Assembly: GCA_030050125.1 (NCBI GenBank)
Contig: JASIJN010000319.1
Span: forward strand, 1-9,462
DNA from: Streptosporangiaceae bacterium
GTDB taxonomy: Bacteria; Actinomycetota; Actinomycetes; Streptosporangiales; Streptosporangiaceae
DNA: 9,462 nt
Direction of reading: 5' to 3'
The translations under genes were made by a program, and so were the position numbers. Below the pieces are notes generated by a model. That model searched no databases. It was given only the letters and a program-made list of their open reading frames with translations, and had not been told where the DNA came from. Shown here piece by piece: positions 4,372 to 9,462 of this stretch (position 1 is its first letter; every line of letters begins with the position of its first letter).

Positions 4372-5472
4372 GTGGCCAAAAAGATCCGCTTGGTGTGCAC
4401 GGCGGCCGCTCTGGTCCCGCTCACCCTGCTGGCGGCTGCCTGCAGCAGTTCGAGTTCGACACCCACCTCTACGTCGACAACGCCGGCCTCGAACAACGCG
4501 AACGGCAAGTCGATCTCGGAGACCGGCAGCACGCTGCTGTTCCCGCTGTTCGGTACCTGGCAGACGGCGTATAGCACCGCCAACCCGAGCGTCACGATCA
4601 CCTCGGGCGCGACCGGCTCTGGTACCGGGATCGCTGACGCGAGCGAGGGCTTGGTGAACATCGGCGCGTCCGATGCCTACCTGTCCGCGGCCGACCTGAC
4701 CAAGTACCCAGGGCTGCTCAACATCCCGCTGACGGTGGCGTCCCTGATGGTCAGCTACAACGTGCCTGGCCTGAAGTCGGTCAACCTGAACGGCACGGTG
4801 CTGGCCGACATCTACAACGGCAAGATCACGACGTGGAATGACCCAGCGATCGCCAAGCTCAACCCGGGCGTGTCGCTGCCGGCCACGAAGATCGTCACGC
4901 TGCACCGGGCGGACAGTTCGGGCAGCACATTCCTGTTCACCTCCTACCTGAACGCCCAGGATCCGAGCGCGTGGCCGTCGAGCAACGTCGGCACCACGAT
5001 CACCTGGCCGTCCGCGCCCGGTGCGCTGGCCGAGACCGGAAGCGGCGGCATGGTGACCGGCTGCGGCAGCACCAAGGGCTGCATCGCCTACATCGGCATC
5101 AGCTACCTGGCCAAGACCACGGCCGCGGGCCTGGGCGAGGCCTCGCTGGCGAACAAGGCGGGCGACTTTACCCAGCCGACCCCCGCCGCTGTCAGCGCGG
5201 CGCTGGCCAGCTTCCCGGCCGCACCGTCCACGGGGGCACAGGATCTGATCAACACCTCGGCGCCGACCGGCTACGCGATCATCAACTATGAGTACGCGAT
5301 CGTGAAGAAGACCCAGCCGAGCGCCGCCGAGGCCAGTGCCATCAAGGCGTTCCTGAGCTGGATCCTCACGACCGGCGACTCCGCGAAGAACCTGGCCACG
5401 GTCGGGTTCGTCGCGCTGCCGGCCAGCACGATGTCCACCGCTCAGAGCCTGGTCAACTCGATCAAGGGCTGA
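4372..5472 (+). CDS. pstS: Phosphate-binding lipoprotein PstS
   Basis: The extracytoplasmic receptor that binds inorganic phosphate and hands it to PstC/PstA. The 366-residue product begins with a lipoprotein signal, MAKKIRLVCT then a hydrophobic stretch ending LLAAAC, with C24 as the predicted lipidated residue. A Ser/Thr-rich tether (about 25-46) follows. Phosphate-binding landmarks are ETGSTLLFPLF (G52-S53-T54), SGATGSGTGIADASEG, IGASDAYL and HRADSSGST (178-186). C231 and C237 (CGSTKGC) could form a disulfide outside the cell. GTG 4372 is preceded by AAAAGGAG 9 nt upstream and begins the signal peptide correctly. pstC follows after 3 nt, so the two are co-translated from one message. The separate structured spacer before it may allow PstS to be made in excess over the membrane components. 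Confidence 0.96.
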   Translation: MAKKIRLVCTAAALVPLTLLAAACSSSSSTPTSTSTTPASNNANGKSISETGSTLLFPLFGTWQTAYSTANPSVTITSGATGSGTGIADASEGLVNIGASDAYLSAADLTKYPGLLNIPLTVASLMVSYNVPGLKSVNLNGTVLADIYNGKITTWNDPAIAKLNPGVSLPATKIVTLHRADSSGSTFLFTSYLNAQDPSAWPSSNVGTTITWPSAPGALAETGSGGMVTGCGSTKGCIAYIGISYLAKTTAAGLGEASLANKAGDFTQPTPAAVSAALASFPAAPSTGAQDLINTSAPTGYAIINYEYAIVKKTQPSAAEASAIKAFLSWILTTGDSAKNLATVGFVALPASTMSTAQSLVNSIKG

Positions 5473-5475
5473 TCC

Positions 5476-6549
5476 ATGGCAGCCTCCGCACCAGCGGCAC
5501 GGCCGACCGGAGGGGCGGACGCCCCGCCCCTCCGGCGGCCGGGGGCCGCGTTCCGCGGCCTGATCCGCAACGGCGACTTGGTCAAGTGGCTTGGCCGCGG
5601 CGGTGCGGTAGTGCCCGTGCTCATGCTCCTGTTCGTGCTGATCACGCTGATCATCCAGGCCATACCGGCCATCCGGTTCAGCGGCTGGCACTTCTTCTCT
5701 GGGACCACCTGGAACTTCGGCGCCCAGTACGCCGCCCCGGTGAAGTCGGACGGCCTCACCCACCTGGCGGGCGAACAGTTCGGGGCGCTCCCGGAGATCC
5801 TGGGAACGATAGCGACCTCGATCATCGCGCTGATCATCGCGGTGCCGGTCTCGATCGGCGCCGCGCTGGTCATCGTGGAGCGGCTGCCCCGGCGGGTGGC
5901 CAGCGTCATCGGCATGTTCATCGAACTGCTGGCCGGCATCCCCAGCGTGATCATCGGCCTGTGGGGCGCGCTGACCTTCGGGCCGTTCATCGCGCACCAC
6001 ATCTCGCCGGTGATCAGTGACGTGGTGCCCAACTGGCCCGGACTCGGCTTCTTCCACGGCGACACCGGGAGCGGCCAGGGCCTGCTGACCTCCGGCCTGA
6101 TCCTGGCCATCATGGTGATCCCGATCGTCGCCGCCACCTCGCGCGACCTGATCCGCGGCGTGCCGGTGCTGCCGCGCGAGGGCGCGATCGCACTGGGAAT
6201 GTCCGATGCCCAGTGCGCCCGCCGGGTGACCCTGCCCTGGGTCGGCTCCGGCCTGATCGGCGCCGCCGTGCTCGGCCTCGGCCGCGCGATCGGCGAGACC
6301 ATCGCGGTGGCCATGGTGTGCGGGGTGGCGCTGGGCTCGCTGCCCAACAACCTGTACGCGGCGATGACTACGATCGCCGCCAACATCGTGCAGAACCTGG
6401 ACACGGCGATCACCGACCGGATGGACGTCAGCGCGTTCGCCGAGCTCGCCTTGATCCTCATGGTGATCACGTTGTCGACCAACGTGCTGGCGCGGCTCAT
6501 GGTGCGGCGGGTGTCCGGAACCGCCCTTCCCGTCGGCCGGGGGTTGTGA
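5476..6549 (+). CDS. pstC: Phosphate ABC transporter permease PstC
   Basis: One half of the transmembrane channel for phosphate. The 357-residue product has a roughly 40-residue cytoplasmic N-terminus, then about six hydrophobic segments (near 44-64, 109-134, 143-170, 203-221, 258-288 and 318-340). The long outer region after the first segment (about 66-105) is usual for PstC. The loop contacting the ATPase is seen as [27 protein letters not shown] (near 229-255), containing the EAA-type E-G-A-x-A-L-G pattern, followed by [15 protein letters not shown] 5476 follows the pstS stop by 3 nt, with AAGGG about 7 nt before it inside pstS. Its own stop overlaps or nearly touches the pstA start. Assignment as PstC rather than PstA rests on order, length, and the long outer loop. 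Confidence 0.95.
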   Translation: MAASAPAARPTGGADAPPLRRPGAAFRGLIRNGDLVKWLGRGGAVVPVLMLLFVLITLIIQAIPAIRFSGWHFFSGTTWNFGAQYAAPVKSDGLTHLAGEQFGALPEILGTIATSIIALIIAVPVSIGAALVIVERLPRRVASVIGMFIELLAGIPSVIIGLWGALTFGPFIAHHISPVISDVVPNWPGLGFFHGDTGSGQGLLTSGLILAIMVIPIVAATSRDLIRGVPVLPREGAIALGMSDAQCARRVTLPWVGSGLIGAAVLGLGRAIGETIAVAMVCGVALGSLPNNLYAAMTTIAANIVQNLDTAITDRMDVSAFAELALILMVITLSTNVLARLMVRRVSGTALPVGRGL

Positions 6550-6551
6550 CA

Positions 6552-7454
6552 ATGAGCGGAACTCACGGCCAGCCGGCCGCGACCAAGGCCGAGACCTCCG
6601 AATGGCCGCAGGTGCCGCTGAGCAGGAAGATCGGCAACGTCATCTTCTGGGTCCTGTGCGCGATCGGCCTGCTCGTGGTGATCGGTCCCGCGATCTGGCT
6701 GGCCGGCGGGGTCGTGGTCCGCGCGATACCGCACTTCCAGTGGAGCGTCCTGACCACCAACACCACGTCGGGCGACGCCGGAGGGCTGCACCAGGCGATC
6801 ATGGGCACGCTGGTGATCACGCTCGGCGTGCTCATCGTCGGCGGCACGATCAGCATCCTCACCGGCATGTACCTGGCCGAGTTCGCGGTCGGCCGCCACC
6901 GTACGATCCTGCGCGGCGGCTATGAGGTGCTCTCCGGCATCCCGTCGATCGTCCTCGGCCTGGTCGGCTACCTGACCCTGGTGATCGGCCTGCACTGGGA
7001 GTTCGGCCTGCTGCCCGCGGTGCTGGTGCTCTCGGTGATCGTGATCCCGTACATCACGAAGGCGACAGAGACCGCGCTGCTGCAGGTGCCCGCGTCCTAC
7101 CGCGAGGGCGCGGAGGCGCTCGGCATCTCGCCCGGGTGGACGCTGCGCAAGATCGTGCTGAAGTCGGCCGTGCCCGGGATCGTCACCGGCCTGCTGGTGG
7201 CGATCGCGATCTCGGTGGGCGAGACCGCGCCGCTGCTCTACACCGCGGGCTGGACCGACCTGAATCCGTCGCTGACGCTGACTCACGCGCCGGTGGCGTT
7301 CCTCACCTATGCGATCTTCAACTTCTGGGACGCCGGCACGGCCTCGGGTCTGATCCTTTCTTACGACGCGGCACTGATACTGCTGGTCTTCGTATTGCTG
7401 GTCATCATCTTGGGACGGGTGGTCGTCGCGATCTCCCGGCGCTATGCGGAGTGA
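6552..7454 (+). CDS. pstA: Phosphate ABC transporter permease PstA
   Basis: The second half of the phosphate channel. The 300-residue protein has hydrophobic segments near 27-50, 83-108, 124-147, 152-168, 207-228 and 271-292. Family hallmarks are [36 protein letters not shown] and the ATPase-contact loop [16 protein letters not shown], followed by [14 protein letters not shown] 6552 lies 2 nt after the pstC stop. An in-frame GTG at 6546 overlaps that stop as GTGA, the usual coupling arrangement, and would add two residues, so either is possible. The gene ends in GTGA, which may also be the start of the regulator that follows. No phoU, the usual negative regulator of pst operons, comes next. 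Confidence 0.95.
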   Translation: MSGTHGQPAATKAETSEWPQVPLSRKIGNVIFWVLCAIGLLVVIGPAIWLAGGVVVRAIPHFQWSVLTTNTTSGDAGGLHQAIMGTLVITLGVLIVGGTISILTGMYLAEFAVGRHRTILRGGYEVLSGIPSIVLGLVGYLTLVIGLHWEFGLLPAVLVLSVIVIPYITKATETALLQVPASYREGAEALGISPGWTLRKIVLKSAVPGIVTGLLVAIAISVGETAPLLYTAGWTDLNPSLTLTHAPVAFLTYAIFNFWDAGTASGLILSYDAALILLVFVLLVIILGRVVVAISRRYAE

Positions 7455-7489
7455 CCGGCGTGCCGGGCGCCACCGGGGAACCGGCTGCG

Positions 7490-8386
7490 ATGGGGGGAAG
7501 GTCGGCAGTCGCGCAGGCCCCCATGGCCACTAGCAGCGACCAGGTCCGCGGTGGGCGTCAGACGGGGGGATCGCGCCCGGCGGTGGCCGTGCTGGCCGAT
7601 CGCATCGCCGCCGCGCTCATCCATCACGAGCCGGGCTGGAGGCTGCCTCGGCACACCGCGCTGGCCCGGCGTTACAACGTCGGCACCGCCGAGATCGACG
7701 CCGCCATGGACGAGCTGGCCGCCCGGCATCTCGTCCGCCGCCTGCCGGACGGGCAGTTGTACCGGGTCAGCCCCGCCGAGTACCTGATCCCGATCGAGGG
7801 CGTGCCCGGGTTCGGCTCGCGCGCCGATCCCATGGGCGGCGAGATCGTCTGCCGCAGCCGGCAGGCCTCCTGGCGGCAGGTCCCCGAGGACATCGGGTGG
7901 GCGCTGCGGATCCCGCCGGGCGATCTGGTCGGCGTCGTCCGGGTGCAGTGGACCGCGGGCGGCGAGCCGGCCGCGCTGTGCACGACCTATCTGATCAAGG
8001 AGATCGCCGGGCCGTTCGTCAGCCCGCAGGGGGCCGGCGCGACGGCCGGTTTGACGCTGCTGCCGATCACCGCCCCGCTGATCCCCGAATCGGAGCAGGG
8101 CGAAGCGACCCCGGTGGGCGAGCCGCGCGCGGTTCACGTCGAGATGCAACCGCCGTCGCCGTCGGTGGCCCGGAGCCTGCGGCTGTCCGCCGGGCAGCCG
8201 GCCGCGCTGGTCACCGTGCGGTTCGACGATCCCGGGGCCGGCCGGCCGGTCGCGCTGACCATTGCGGTGCTCCGCCCGGACCTGTTCCGGATCGTGATCG
8301 AGTCCGGGGAGGACCCGCTGGGCCGCGGCGCGGCGGGGACTTTCCCCGGAGCCTGGACACACGCGGTGGAGGACTGGGAGCCTTGA
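7490..8386 (+). CDS. GntR-family regulator with UTRA-like sensor domain
   Basis: A probable cytoplasmic transcription factor that binds DNA through an N-terminal winged helix and senses a small ligand through its C-terminal domain. With ATG 7490 the product is 298 residues. Residues about 31-98 fit GntR helix-turn-helix: [52 protein letters not shown], then the wing [11 protein letters not shown]. Residues about 110-272 resemble the UTRA/HutC ligand domain ([39 protein letters not shown]). The recognition helix is less typical than in standard GntR proteins ([12 protein letters not shown] instead of SRATVRRAL). GGGGAA 9 nt upstream supports ATG 7490. GTG 7451, which overlaps the pstA stop as GTGA, is a real alternative and would give 311 residues. 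Position suggests co-expression with pst, but its targets and ligand are unknown. Confidence 0.78.
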   Translation: MGGRSAVAQAPMATSSDQVRGGRQTGGSRPAVAVLADRIAAALIHHEPGWRLPRHTALARRYNVGTAEIDAAMDELAARHLVRRLPDGQLYRVSPAEYLIPIEGVPGFGSRADPMGGEIVCRSRQASWRQVPEDIGWALRIPPGDLVGVVRVQWTAGGEPAALCTTYLIKEIAGPFVSPQGAGATAGLTLLPITAPLIPESEQGEATPVGEPRAVHVEMQPPSPSVARSLRLSAGQPAALVTVRFDDPGAGRPVALTIAVLRPDLFRIVIESGEDPLGRGAAGTFPGAWTHAVEDWEP

Positions 8387-8392
8387 CCGCAC

Positions 8393-9462
8393 ATGCCTTA
8401 CTCCTCAGCCGGTCAGGCCGATCAGACCCCGCCGCGCCCGCCGCAGCCTAGACAAGCGCCGCGCCGCGGCGAGTTAGCGGCTGTCCTGGCCGCGGCCCTG
8501 GTGCTGGCGCACCTGCTGCTGGCCCAGCTCACGCTGGTGCTCGCGGTGGTCCTGTGCGGGGTCGACCGGGCGAGCCGGTGGCGGCCTCAGTGGCTGGCGG
8601 TCCCGGCCGGCCTCGGGGTGGTCTGGGCGCTCGCGATCGGTCCCTCCCGCGCCGCGGCCGGCCTGACCGCCGGGCCGCGGCACGTGCTGGTGTACCTGGG
8701 CGGGATCGACCGTTACCCCGGCCGCCTGCTGCACCTCGCGGACGCGTTCGGCGGCCTGTCCCACTGGCTCCCCGAGCAGGTTCCGCTGGCGCTGGTCCTC
8801 GCCTCGGCCGAGGCTTTCGCGCTGACCTGGCTGCAGCGACGGCTGGGCGGGGGCCAGGGCCGCGCGTGGCGGTCCGGCCTGATCGTGGCCGCCCGGCGGC
8901 GGGCGACCACCGCGGCGCTCCGGTCGGGCGGGGTGGTCGGCAGGGACGGCTGCCGGGTCGGCCTGGACGTGGCCACCGGCCGCCCGGCGGAGATCTCCTG
9001 GCCGGAGGCGGAGGGCGGGGTGCTGTGGTCCTGGGCCGGCTCGGCTGCGGACCTGACCCTGACCGAGAGCGGGTTCCCGCTGGCCCACGCCGCGGTCAGG
9101 CGCCGCAAGCCGGTGATCGTCATCGACCTGACCGGGTCATCGTGGCTGCCCGGGTCGCTGGCCGCCGCGTGCGCGGAGCCGGGCGCGCCGTTCTCCCGGT
9201 TCGGCCCGGACGGGCCGGCGTTTTACGAGCCGCTGCGGGGCGGCGATCCGGCGCGCAGCGCCGCGCTGGTCATGAGCATGATCGACTGGAACGACGCGAA
9301 CGACCAGCAGCGACGGTCCTGCGCCGCGTACCTGACCGACGCCCTGGCCGTGCTGGCCGCGGCGCCGGGCGACCGACGGCTGCCGCTGCTGGGCGACCTG
9401 GTCCGGCTGCTGACTCCGGACGGGCTGCGCCAGCGTGCGGCGCTGATCCCGGCCCACCACCC
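8393..9462 (+). CDS. Membrane protein resembling HerA/VirD4/TraG-type ATPases, degenerate P-loop (3' end missing)
   Basis: An open frame from ATG 8393 runs without a stop to the window end (356 codons). A proline-rich start (about 1-25) precedes hydrophobic segments near 28-56, 67-84 and 129-147, then a soluble part. Residues 208-222 (GGVLWSWAGSAADLT) lie where VirD4/TraG-type coupling ATPases have Walker A. However, the G-K-[ST] ending reads A218-A219-D220, so nucleotide binding there is doubtful. Next comes RRRKPVIVIDL (D245), like the VVVIDPKG strand of such proteins, and then YEPLRGGDPARSAALVMSMIDW (from Y278), like their Y-x-P-L-x-x-x-D-P region. The gene starts 6 nt after the regulator stop, with GGGAG 12 nt upstream, so the two are probably co-transcribed. 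It could be a transfer or secretion coupling-type protein that lost ATPase function, or one partner of a paired system. Function remains open; the reading frame itself is well supported by codon use. Confidence 0.68.
   Translation, partial: MPYSSAGQADQTPPRPPQPRQAPRRGELAAVLAAALVLAHLLLAQLTLVLAVVLCGVDRASRWRPQWLAVPAGLGVVWALAIGPSRAAAGLTAGPRHVLVYLGGIDRYPGRLLHLADAFGGLSHWLPEQVPLALVLASAEAFALTWLQRRLGGGQGRAWRSGLIVAARRRATTAALRSGGVVGRDGCRVGLDVATGRPAEISWPEAEGGVLWSWAGSAADLTLTESGFPLAHAAVRRRKPVIVIDLTGSSWLPGSLAAACAEPGAPFSRFGPDGPAFYEPLRGGDPARSAALVMSMIDWNDANDQQRRSCAAYLTDALAVLAAAPGDRRLPLLGDLVRLLTPDGLRQRAALIPAHH

Noticed and set aside
4225..6552. Long minus-strand open frame (775 codons) opposite pstS and pstC
   Set aside because: It is antisense to two clear genes, its composition is Arg/Asp/Gly/His-rich as expected for the complement of GC-rich coding sequence, and no domain is recognisable.
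5442..7286. Minus-strand open frame (614 codons) opposite pstC and pstA
   Set aside because: Shadow of the two permease genes; low-complexity composition and no recognisable motifs.
7442..8392. Minus-strand open frame opposite the GntR-type regulator
   Set aside because: Composition is typical of an antisense shadow, while the + strand frame shows a clear winged-helix pattern.
1..9462. Mobile elements, CRISPR arrays, tRNA or rRNA genes
   Set aside because: No regularly spaced repeats, transposase-like frames, terminal inverted repeats or cloverleaf-like sequences were recognised by reading both strands.

Overview
The window is very GC-rich DNA with strong G/C preference at third codon positions, frequent GTG starts, terminator-like hairpins without U-tracts and families typical of Actinomycetota (actinobacterial CysA-type sulfurtransferase, DUF1416/SseC, DUF4395, RskA-like anti-sigma factor). 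It reads as the chromosome of an actinomycete; I cannot name the genus. All convincing genes are on the + strand and coding is dense. The long minus-strand frames are shadows.

Layout. (1) 1-1152: the 3' part of a membrane anti-sigma factor (zinc-binding H-x3-C-x2-C motif, one membrane segment, RskA-like outer domain), then a membrane-anchored thioredoxin-like protein with a CAPC site. (2) 1153-1544: a 392-nt stretch without a conventional gene. It holds a good promoter (GTGACA-N17-TAGCAT), a probable leaderless small leader-peptide ORF carrying the actinobacterial sulfur-gene motif LTRRxxVDxCRVxxAxCR, and two hairpins. (3) 1545-3147: a translationally coupled trio of DUF4395 membrane protein, two-domain thiosulfate sulfurtransferase and DUF1416 (SseC-like) protein, joined by 4-bp ATGA and GTGA overlaps and closed by a perfect 14-bp hairpin at 3168-3200. 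(4) 3201-3361: an A/T-richer control region with a candidate promoter and a candidate PHO box. (5) 3362-7454: a phosphate ABC transporter in the order pstB-pstS-pstC-pstA, with a cluster of four hairpins between pstB and pstS. (6) 7451-9462: a GntR/UTRA-type regulator starting at or just after the end of pstA, and the first 356 codons of an open-ended membrane protein resembling HerA/VirD4/TraG-type ATPases but with a ruined P-loop.

Functional picture. The first half is a sulfur/thiol module: thioredoxin-like protein, small membrane protein, sulfurtransferase and SseC, probably controlled through the leader peptide. The second half is high-affinity phosphate import: PstS captures phosphate outside the membrane, PstC and PstA form the channel, and PstB supplies ATP hydrolysis. 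From memory, Mycobacterium tuberculosis also places thiX-cysA2-sseC2 within a few genes of a phosphate-transport ATPase (phoT), so the linkage may be ancestral. No phoU is seen; the regulator and the degenerate ATPase-like protein occupy the downstream position. No tRNA, rRNA, CRISPR array, insertion sequence or phage feature was recognised.
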